From: Campylobacterales bacterium
GTDB lineage: Bacteria > Campylobacterota > Campylobacteria > Campylobacterales > Sulfurimonadaceae
Length of the DNA: 47,167 nucleotides
Assembly (NCBI GenBank): GCA_014859655.1
Contig: JACUTT010000014.1
Coordinates: 1 to 47,167 of the forward strand
Reading direction: 5' to 3'
Position numbers and translations under genes: made by a program. Shown in pieces: positions 41,327 through 47,167 of this stretch; the first letter of the stretch is position 1; each line of letters begins with the position of its first letter. A model generated the notes under the pieces. That model was given only the letters and a program-made list of their open reading frames with translations. It ran no database searches and had not been told where the DNA came from.

Positions 41327-41873
41327 AAAACGCCAGGGCAAAGACACCTTTGCCGAAATGCTCCAGGCACACACCGGCGGAACGATCATCCGCTTTGCCG
41401 ACCCGATGAAAGAGATCATCGCCGATACGCTGGGGATGAGCCTAGACGAGCTAGAGCTAATTAAAAATGCAGAGCTGCCGATAACACTCCCGCCAAAAAA
41501 TGGCATGCTCGCACAGACAAACGCGCGTGTGATCCTGCAGCGCTTCGGAACAGAAGCCATGAAGAAGCAGTTCGGCAAAAACGTGTGGGGAGAGCTGCTT
41601 CTTGAAAAAGCCGTTCTCTTAGGTGCAGAGACTACCATCGTGCCCGATTTCAGATTTGAAGAAGAGTACCAGTACCTGATGCGCAATACCGCAGCGCGCA
41701 TCATCACAGTAAATATAGTACGCCCTGGCGCAAGCAGCGGTGATGAGCACCTTTCTGAAAAGGGACTAGACGGCTTCCCTTACGACTGGGTTATAGACAA
41801 CGACACAGATATGGCGGGGCTAGACTGGTCGGCGGAACTGTTTGCAAGGCGCTTGATAGACGGGAACCTATGA
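41298..41873 (+). CDS. Deoxynucleoside monophosphate kinase
   Basis: 191 residues. GHKKRQGKD (8-16) is the P-loop of phage dNMP kinases (Gly-x5-Gly-Lys-Asp), followed by IRFADPMKEI and the LID-like region with ARVILQRFGTEAMKKQFG. VPDFRFEEEYQYL is also conserved in the family. It phosphorylates dNMPs to feed phage DNA synthesis. It lies in the rightward nucleic-acid metabolism block. Confidence 0.8.
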   Translation: MKHIILIGHKKRQGKDTFAEMLQAHTGGTIIRFADPMKEIIADTLGMSLDELELIKNAELPITLPPKNGMLAQTNARVILQRFGTEAMKKQFGKNVWGELLLEKAVLLGAETTIVPDFRFEEEYQYLMRNTAARIITVNIVRPGASSGDEHLSEKGLDGFPYDWVIDNDTDMAGLDWSAELFARRLIDGNL

Positions 41874-42130
41874 AGCCATGTATAACACCGGCACGGATAT
41901 ATGCCGATGCGCAGGTAGAAGAGGTGGCAGAGATGAACTTCGTCGATGGGTGCGAGCATCTCATCAAGCTCATAAATGATGCAAAAGACCAGGAGGTAGA
42001 AAAGCCGATGATGCACCCTATATCCGCACTGGTCGATTGCGACTATAACCTGCTGACATCCCAGGACGAAGCCCAGGTATTCTGGAGAGGGATAATAAAG
42101 ATGGTAACAAGAGGAGTACATAGTGACTAA
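41870..42130 (+). CDS. Small protein of unknown function
   Basis: 86 residues starting MKPCITPARIYADAQVEEVA, acidic and helical, with three Cys. Overlaps the dNMP kinase stop by 4 nt and the next start by 8 nt, so it is part of the tightly packed operon. Function unknown. Confidence 0.55.
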   Translation: MKPCITPARIYADAQVEEVAEMNFVDGCEHLIKLINDAKDQEVEKPMMHPISALVDCDYNLLTSQDEAQVFWRGIIKMVTRGVHSD

Positions 42131-42644
42131 AATTCAAACCCGTGCCTATAAGCGCCTAAGCGCACCCGCGATCAAACACCTGGTCGTGTTCAACATGGCC
42201 TGCGGCATCCTCAAGGTGCGCAAGTTCAAAGATGTAGTGCATACAGCGGTGAACCTCACCGATGACAAGAAACAGCTCAACAGCAAGCGCAAGCTGATAG
42301 CACAGATCGAAACGAGCCTCGATCTAATAACAGCGCAGACAGATGCGATCTTCTCACAGCTGAGCCTGGCCGATCTCGACCGTATCAAGAAGGGCCACAC
42401 CGCCCAGATGATAGAGATGATCCCCGAGCACTCGACAAGCCCGGAGGTACTCGGCCTCTATCTTCTCTATCTTGAGTTTCAAGATGCAGCAGACAAGAAG
42501 CTCGACCCCATCATGCAGCAGCTGTGCGAGTTCGACTACATCAAGCTGATATGGGCCATAAGCGAAGAGGTCGGCCTGCAAAAAGACGTGAGCGACGACA
42601 TGTACTACCTCGCGATGAAACTCATAGAGGAGATCAAAAAGTGA
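42123..42644 (+). CDS. Helical protein of unknown function
   Basis: 173 residues from a GTG start at 42123. Almost wholly helical, with a basic N-terminal third (RAYKRLSAPAIKHLVVFN) and an acidic C-terminal half. No motif recognised. Coupled to both neighbours by overlapping start and stop codons. Confidence 0.6.
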   Translation: MTKIQTRAYKRLSAPAIKHLVVFNMACGILKVRKFKDVVHTAVNLTDDKKQLNSKRKLIAQIETSLDLITAQTDAIFSQLSLADLDRIKKGHTAQMIEMIPEHSTSPEVLGLYLLYLEFQDAADKKLDPIMQQLCEFDYIKLIWAISEEVGLQKDVSDDMYYLAMKLIEEIKK

Positions 42645-42853
42645 CAAAAGCAGAACTGAAACAGCGCGCAAAAGCGATCAAGATCATGGGAGGATTTGAA
42701 CTCAAAGCGCTCTTCAAGACGATCTCGATGAGCTTCTTGGAACACGAGGACAAGTATTTTCTCTACGAGAAAATAGAACAACGCGAGCAAGAGCTGTTAA
42801 ACGCAAGCCGGGCCGACGCAATGGTAGAGTTTTCGGAGATTAAAAATGATTAA
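42641..42853 (+). CDS. Small helical protein
   Basis: 70 residues from the GTG at 42641 (GTGA overlap with the previous stop). A longer start at 42524 would read an Arg-rich shadow of the previous gene and is rejected. MTKAELKQRAKAIKIMGGFE then helical to the end. Function unknown. Confidence 0.6.
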   Translation: MTKAELKQRAKAIKIMGGFELKALFKTISMSFLEHEDKYFLYEKIEQREQELLNASRADAMVEFSEIKND

Positions 42854-43046
42854 AACACCATACCAGATCACACAAGAGGGCATCATCTTCACGGTGACGC
42901 ACGAGGGCACCATAATAGCGCGCTGCTTCGACCACATAGAAAATGCGCTACACAGCATCTTCGTCACAGAAGGCAGCAAAGAAGGCTACTACTACGTCCT
43001 GTACGGGGAAGATGTTTATCTTACGAAAAAGGAAGTCGAGCTATGA
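42846..43046 (+). CDS. Small beta-rich protein
   Basis: 66 residues (QITQEGIIFTVTHEGTIIAR, then a Tyr-rich strand). It overlaps the previous gene by 8 nt. Function unknown. Confidence 0.55.
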   Translation: MIKTPYQITQEGIIFTVTHEGTIIARCFDHIENALHSIFVTEGSKEGYYYVLYGEDVYLTKKEVEL

Positions 43047-43099
43047 GAGAGATTGAATTTAACGCAGTAGATGAAGCTACGGGCGAGCTCGCGGGATGA
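43043..43099 (+). CDS. Micro-ORF, 18 residues
   Basis: ATGA overlap with the previous stop; encodes MREIEFNAVDEATGELAG. It fits the coupled arrangement of its neighbours, but the length gives little support. Confidence 0.25.
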   Translation: MREIEFNAVDEATGELAG

Positions 43100-43103
43100 T
43101 AGC

Positions 43104-43232
43104 ATGGCCTGTATTATGAGATTCAATATTGACACAGGCTGGATACAAGCCGCATTCCTCGTCTGCTTGTCCATAGGCTTATACAGCGGCGTGATCTGCT
43201 GGCTGATAGAGCTGGCGGAGAAGTCGCAATGA
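43104..43232 (+). CDS. Small membrane protein upstream of primase
   Basis: 42 residues with one membrane helix (AAFLVCLSIGLYSGVICWL). The stop overlaps the primase ATG (ATGA). The ribosome binding site is weak, so the start is uncertain. Confidence 0.4.
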   Translation: MACIMRFNIDTGWIQAAFLVCLSIGLYSGVICWLIELAEKSQ

Positions 43233-44848
43233 TAAGCACATCTTCCCTCGATGCGCTAAAGACGCAGATAGACATTGTGGATATTATCAGCAACTATGTC
43301 GAGCTGAAAAAGGCGGGGGTGAACTTCAAGGCGTGCTGCCCTTTTCATCATGAGACTTCGCCCTCCTTTGTCGTGAGTCCTGCGAAGCAGATCTGCCACT
43401 GTTTTGGCTGCGGCGCTGGCGGTGACTCCATCAAGTTTGTGCAGGAGTTCAAGAAGCTGGAGTTTGCCGAGGCCGTAGAAGAGATCGCCAACACGATGAA
43501 CTTCACGCTCACCTATGACAGCACCAGCAGTGCGAAGGACTACTCCAAGATCATGGAGCACACCAACGCCTTCTTCCTCTCGCAGCTTGGCGAGGAGACG
43601 CGGGGCTACCTGAACAGCCGGGGCGTGAGCGACGAGAGCATAGCCGCCTTTGAGATCGGCTATAGCGGGAGTTCAAAAGAGCAAGTGTCCGAGCTGAACA
43701 AAAACCTCTTTAACACACAAGAGGCCATCGAGTGTGGCGTGCTTGCGGTGGACGAGAAGGCAAAAACATACGCGCGCCTGAACAGCCGCATAACTTTTCC
43801 CATTCGCAACCATAGGGGCAAGCTGATAGGCTTCGGCGGGCGTATCACCAAAGGCGAGGGGGCGAAATACATCAACTCACCACAAACCCCGCTCTTTGAC
43901 AAGTCGAGCAACCTCTACGGCCACCACCTGGCAAAAGAGCACATCTACAAAAAGGGCACCTTCGTCATCACCGAGGGCTACCTCGATGTCGTAATGTTTC
44001 ACCAGGCACTCATCCAGACAGCCGTCGCGACAATGGGCACGGCGCTCACCGAGCAGCACTGTAACATCATCAAAAAAGCGCAGGCCCAGGTGCTTCTGTG
44101 TTTCGACGGCGACACGCCAGGCATCAACGCAGCGCTCAAAGCCTCCAAACTTCTCAGCGCGCACGGCATCCACGGCGGGGTGATAATATTTCCCGAGGGA
44201 AAAGATCCGGCCGACATGGTAAAGGAGGGCAAGATCGAAGAGCTCTACGCGATCATGAAGCAGAGCACACCGCTGATCAAGTTTGTCATCACGCAGATCG
44301 CCAGCGGGCACAACATCAACGTCCCCGCGCAGAAGCAAGAAGCGCTCAAGCACGTCGGAGAGTATCTTCGCACCCTAAGCCCTATGCTTCAGGACGAGTA
44401 CAAGCCCTTTGTCGCGAAGGTGCTGCAGGTAAATGCGCAGCACATCCCGACACACGAGGCGAGCGTGCAGCACACACCGATGCGCCGGGCAAGGCTCATC
44501 AACATAGCCGAGATGAACATCATCAAAAGCGCAGCCGAGCACGAAGAGCTTTTTAACATCGTCCTGGACTACGCCGACAGAGAGATCTTCGAGCATCACG
44601 TCCAGGAGTTCGACATGCTGCTCGCAGGAGACGAGGCGCTCCCCGGACTTCTGCTGCATGACAAGCTCAGCATCTACACCGACCGCGAGCTGGTAAAACA
44701 GATCAAGATAATGAGCATCCACCACTGCTACAAAAAGCTATCCGCCGCAGCACACAACGAGCAAAGCTTCGAGCACAAGGTAGCAGAGATCAAAAAGATA
44801 AAACAAAAAATAAAGAGCCTCGCCAGCGAAATAGCAGTGAGCGCATGA
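43229..44848 (+). CDS. dnaG: DnaG-type primase
   Basis: 539 residues. The N-terminal CHC2 zinc finger (CPFHHETSPSF and CFGCG) is followed by the catalytic core (NSRITFPIRNHRGKLIGFGG) and the TOPRIM motifs ITEGYLDVV near 250 and CFDGDTPG near 290. The C-terminal region is helical, the place of the DnaB-interaction domain. It makes RNA primers for phage replication. The matching helicase is in the leftward block. Confidence 0.93.
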   Translation: MISTSSLDALKTQIDIVDIISNYVELKKAGVNFKACCPFHHETSPSFVVSPAKQICHCFGCGAGGDSIKFVQEFKKLEFAEAVEEIANTMNFTLTYDSTSSAKDYSKIMEHTNAFFLSQLGEETRGYLNSRGVSDESIAAFEIGYSGSSKEQVSELNKNLFNTQEAIECGVLAVDEKAKTYARLNSRITFPIRNHRGKLIGFGGRITKGEGAKYINSPQTPLFDKSSNLYGHHLAKEHIYKKGTFVITEGYLDVVMFHQALIQTAVATMGTALTEQHCNIIKKAQAQVLLCFDGDTPGINAALKASKLLSAHGIHGGVIIFPEGKDPADMVKEGKIEELYAIMKQSTPLIKFVITQIASGHNINVPAQKQEALKHVGEYLRTLSPMLQDEYKPFVAKVLQVNAQHIPTHEASVQHTPMRRARLINIAEMNIIKSAAEHEELFNIVLDYADREIFEHHVQEFDMLLAGDEALPGLLLHDKLSIYTDRELVKQIKIMSIHHCYKKLSAAAHNEQSFEHKVAEIKKIKQKIKSLASEIAVSA

Positions 44849-44859
44849 AAGGAGACAAG

Positions 44860-45165
44860 ATGGGCAAATACTTCACAACCGAAGACCTCATGGAACACTG
44901 CAAAGACGAAGCAGAGTACGGCCGTCTTACCGCGTTTCTCTACGGGAAGATCGGTACGGCAAAAGACAAGGACGGTTACGAGCTATCAAAAATGCTAACC
45001 GTCACACGGGGTGAGAGAGTTATCAAAAAAGCATTCTGCCTCTACTCGTTCAAACACGCAGCCCAGACTATAGACAAGATGATCGAGCGAGGTAACGGGC
45101 GGATGGCAAAGCATTTTGGAGCATGGACTAGATATAAAGAGATCCTGCTGGAGGTGCAGGCATGA
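44860..45165 (+). CDS. Protein of unknown function after primase
   Basis: 101 residues from the ATG at 44860 (AAAGGAG 5 nt upstream); a start at 44845 overlaps the primase stop. Helical and basic, with two Cys. No motif recognised. Confidence 0.6.
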   Translation: MGKYFTTEDLMEHCKDEAEYGRLTAFLYGKIGTAKDKDGYELSKMLTVTRGERVIKKAFCLYSFKHAAQTIDKMIERGNGRMAKHFGAWTRYKEILLEVQA

Positions 45166-45512
45166 GAGTATTAGAGATATTGAGGAGGTCCCTTAAAGTC
45201 TACAAAGAACTTAGAAAAACCTGCGACTGTAGTGACTGCGATGTCTCCAGAGATAAAACAGATAGAAGAATAGCTGAACTTGAAGAGGCGATCAAAGAGT
45301 ATCAAGAACTAAAAGCCAGAGACAAGCAAAAGAACTGCGAAGAGTGCTATAAAAAGGTAGATGCTGCACTGAAAGCAATAGACCCTCAGCCCTCATCATG
45401 CGACGGGTGTATTCACAAGCCAAAGGCCGGAGATAACTATTATGATCCATGCGGGGAATGCAAAAGGTTTTATGCAGATATGCACACAAGGACGGAAGAA
45501 GATGAAATCTAA
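45162..45512 (+). CDS. Cys-rich putative zinc protein
   Basis: 116 residues. A basic and coiled-coil N-terminal half contains CDCSDCD and NCEECYKK. The C-terminal half has CDGCIHK and PCGECKRFY, so CxxC pairs suggest one or two zinc sites. DNA or protein binding is likely; exact function unknown. The ATG overlaps the previous stop by 4 nt. Confidence 0.6.
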   Translation: MRVLEILRRSLKVYKELRKTCDCSDCDVSRDKTDRRIAELEEAIKEYQELKARDKQKNCEECYKKVDAALKAIDPQPSSCDGCIHKPKAGDNYYDPCGECKRFYADMHTRTEEDEI

Positions 45513-45540
45513 ATCTATTGGAAAAATTAAGGAGACTCCT

Positions 45541-45759
45541 ATGATTCAAGGAGACGAGATAAGGTTTGAGGGCACAGACGAAGTGTTTACAATAAAGGCT
45601 ATGGATCAAAGGTATTTGATATGTGTAAGGCCATATACAATCGAAGAGTCTATAAAAGAGAAAGACGAATGGATAAATAATTTATTCAATCTGGTTGATG
45701 GATTAACAGAAGAAGAAGAATCAGAGTACATGTTAAAGAATTCAAACAAGGCAAAGTAG
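45541..45759 (+). CDS. Small acidic protein
   Basis: 72 residues from the ATG at 45541 (AAGGAG 6 nt upstream); an in-frame ATG at 45502 is an alternative. Beta-rich first half (IRFEGTDEVFTIKAMDQRYL), then an acidic helix with a run of Glu. Function unknown. The following frame (45760-45884) may be its continuation. Confidence 0.55.
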   Translation: MIQGDEIRFEGTDEVFTIKAMDQRYLICVRPYTIEESIKEKDEWINNLFNLVDGLTEEEESEYMLKNSNKAK

Positions 45760-45884
45760 TAAAATCTGGGACACAAATAAAAAGAGATTTTATAAAAATG
45801 TGGGACAAACTCCTGCACAAAGAACCATATGACTGGGAAAGCAACCCTTATGTTTTCGTGTATGAGTTTGAGGTGGTGAAATAA
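45760..45884 (+). pseudogene. Remnant of an ASCH-like C-terminus
   Basis: An open frame shifted from that of the preceding gene encodes VKEFKQGKVVKSGTQIKRDF and ends with PYDWESNPYVFVYEFEVVK. The Trp-x-x-Asn-Pro-x-Val-x-Val-x-Glu-Phe pattern recalls the end of ASCH-type domains. No ATG, GTG or TTG opens this frame early; the first ATG (45798) leaves 28 residues. A frameshifted gene is the simplest reading. Confidence 0.35.
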
Positions 45885-45888
45885 CTCT

Positions 45889-46962
45889 CTACCGCTTAGT
45901 AATCCCCGCAATAACCTCGCTCGCCATCTCACTCGAGCGCAGGTAGTTCATCGTCAGGTACTTCTTGATCGTGTTGGGGTCGTTGTGGCCCAGGGCGGCA
46001 CTCAGGTGAATGGTGTCAAAGCCCTGTTCCGCCATAGCAGAGACGATCACGTTGCGCAGATAGTGGATGCCGAAGTTATCATCCTTGAGGCGGCGCTTTA
46101 GACGGTTCGTTACCTTGCGTATGTCCACGAGGTGTGTTCCCGTACGGCGCGAGGTAAAGACCCAGCCGCTCTCTTCTCTAAACTTCTCAAGGTTCTCTTT
46201 GAGCGCGTCGGACAGAAAGATCTTCTGCTCTTCGTTGTTCTTCGTATTGCGTAGGATGTAGTAGCTGTTGTGAAAACTCAGGTCCTCCCAGCGCAGCGTC
46301 AGTATCTCCCCGCGGCGTCTGCCCTGCAATGCAAACAGGAACAGGGCCAGATAAAAGGGGTCCTCTCCAAACTCCGCATAGATCGCCTGGTGTATCCGCA
46401 CAAGTTCATCACTCGCGTTGGTCACCATCTTCTTTGTCTTTGGCAGCTTGATCCGGATGCCATCAAGTGGGTTAAACGAGATAAGCCTGTTCGCTATAGC
46501 GCTCTTCATCGCTGGCGCCAGGACTTCAAGCGTCTGTTTTATGGTCCGGGGTGCAAGGCCGCGCTTCTCCTGCAGCTCGATGGAGTTCTTTACATGCATC
46601 TGCCGAAGCTCCGTTACCTTCTTGCTGCCGCACACCGGCGAGACATATCTCTCGTAATGGCTCTTGCGCCCCTTGGTATAGTTCGATGCGGGCTGCTGGC
46701 TAAAATACTTCTCCATAAAAGTGTCGAGCGTAACATCATGGTTCAAGACCTGCTCTTTCTTCGCGCTCTTGATAGCAAGCACCTCTGCCTTTGCTGCCGA
46801 GATCTTGTCCTTCTTGGACCACTTCATCTTATCGCCAAGATCAATAAGCCCGCGATACCGTTTCTTCTCATACATAAAATTATAAAAGAATGTACTGTAG
46901 CCCTCATTGGCCCATAAGTTGTTCTCTACTTTGTTAGGATAATCCGCACGATCAATAGCCAT
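45889..46962 (-). CDS. int: Tyrosine integrase
   Basis: 357 residues. The N-terminal arm-binding domain (FFYNFMYEKKRYRGLIDLGD) is followed by a SAM-like core-binding domain (near 55-160) and the catalytic domain with Arg (GRRRGEI, near 215), HYLRN near 302, GHNDPNT near 325 and Tyr in KKYLTM near 335. It integrates the phage at the anticodon loop of the CAT tRNA. It is convergent with the rightward block, and its promoter region contains the right arm-type sites, which suggests autoregulation. Confidence 0.95.
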   Translation of the reverse strand: MAIDRADYPNKVENNLWANEGYSTFFYNFMYEKKRYRGLIDLGDKMKWSKKDKISAAKAEVLAIKSAKKEQVLNHDVTLDTFMEKYFSQQPASNYTKGRKSHYERYVSPVCGSKKVTELRQMHVKNSIELQEKRGLAPRTIKQTLEVLAPAMKSAIANRLISFNPLDGIRIKLPKTKKMVTNASDELVRIHQAIYAEFGEDPFYLALFLFALQGRRRGEILTLRWEDLSFHNSYYILRNTKNNEEQKIFLSDALKENLEKFREESGWVFTSRRTGTHLVDIRKVTNRLKRRLKDDNFGIHYLRNVIVSAMAEQGFDTIHLSAALGHNDPNTIKKYLTMNYLRSSEMASEVIAGITKR

Positions 46963-47113
46963 AATATAAATCCCTATTTCATATTCAGGTGTCCACTTGG
47001 GTGTTCACTTTGCATCTAAAAGTATATATTTAAATACATTAAGATAAACTATGCCCTCCCTAGAATAGGCCGAAATAAAGGGATAGAAACAAATATAGAA
47101 TTAAGTACCACTG
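46963..47113. promoter_or_regulatory. Integrase leader and attR arm region
   Basis: 150 bp between the integrase start and the right core. It contains the arm-type pair at 46988-47010 and an AT-rich stretch. The integrase ribosome binding site AGGGA lies just upstream of its ATG. No gene is visible. Confidence 0.5.
46988..47010 (+). repeat. Integrase arm-type sites, right pair
   Basis: GGTGTCCACTT (46988-46998) and GGTGTTCACTT (47000-47010), in the same orientation and spacing as the pair at 116-138. The extended 25-bp block differs at a single base from the left copy. Confidence 0.7.
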
Positions 47114-47159
47114 GCTCATAACGGAGTGGTCCCGAGTTCGAGTCTCGGAGGATCCACCA
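47114..47159 (+). pseudogene. 3' half of split host tRNA (CAT), attR
   Basis: From the core GCTCATAACGG it continues with anticodon 3' stem CGGAG, variable loop, T stem CCGAG/CTCGG with a TTCGAGT loop, acceptor AGGATCC and CCA. It pairs fully with the 5' half at 13-54 and not with the intact tRNA at 154-230. It has no 5' half of its own. Confidence 0.85.
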
Positions 47160-47167
47160 CCTTAAAT

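Noticed and set aside
42524-42853. Longer 109-residue start for the gene ending at 42853
   Set aside because: The extra 39 residues are an Arg-rich shadow of the upstream gene; the GTG at 42641 is coupled to the upstream stop.

Overview
The window holds one complete integrated element of about 47 kb, best read as a temperate podovirus-like prophage of a Gram-negative bacterium. It is bounded by the two halves of a split host tRNA gene with anticodon CAT: the 5' half at 13-54 and the 3' half at 47114-47159, sharing an 11-bp core. A tyrosine integrase lies next to the right junction. A Gram-negative host is indicated by an Rz/Rz1-type spanin pair and an outer-membrane barrel. The overall gene style suggests Campylobacterota (Sulfurimonas/Sulfurovum-like), but that is inference only.

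The left two thirds (232-33995) is one long leftward block. Read in transcription order it holds two HTH proteins, a winged-helix initiator-like protein, a DnaB-like helicase, an SSB-like protein and the large terminase. Next come a 967-aa tail fibre whose last 40 residues are the variable repeat of a diversity-generating retroelement (DGR), then Avd, the template repeat and a reverse transcriptase. A tail-fibre assembly-like protein and a lysis cassette (holin, spanins, GH24 lysozyme) follow. After them come scaffold, an N4-gp56-type capsid protein, a decoration-like protein, an adaptor, a P22-type portal, an ejection-like protein and a 4101-residue polyvalent protein (methyltransferase, SF2 helicase, metallopeptidase and membrane-associated regions). 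A HTH protein, possibly the small terminase, ends the block next to a complete phage-borne CAT tRNA.

An S24-peptidase repressor (34111-34788) diverges from the leftward block. The next 1 kb has no convincing gene; it holds three 17-bp iterons beside an AT-rich stretch and is a candidate origin or partition site. Leftward accessory genes (outer-membrane barrel with its own promoter, small membrane protein, XRE regulator) follow. A rightward block (37110-45884) then holds small unknown genes, a minimal tyrosine recombinase beside a dif-like palindrome, ParA, ParB, a dNMP kinase and a DnaG primase. A prophage with an integrase, a partition system and a second recombinase suggests a lifestyle between integrated prophage and phage-plasmid.

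The most notable structures are: a DGR in which all ten TR/VR differences fall on template adenines; a 16-bp promoter element repeated four times, each copy 13 nt before a -10-like box; two small genes overprinted in the +1 frame of linker regions of the giant gene; and hairpins in the leaders of the giant gene and the capsid gene.
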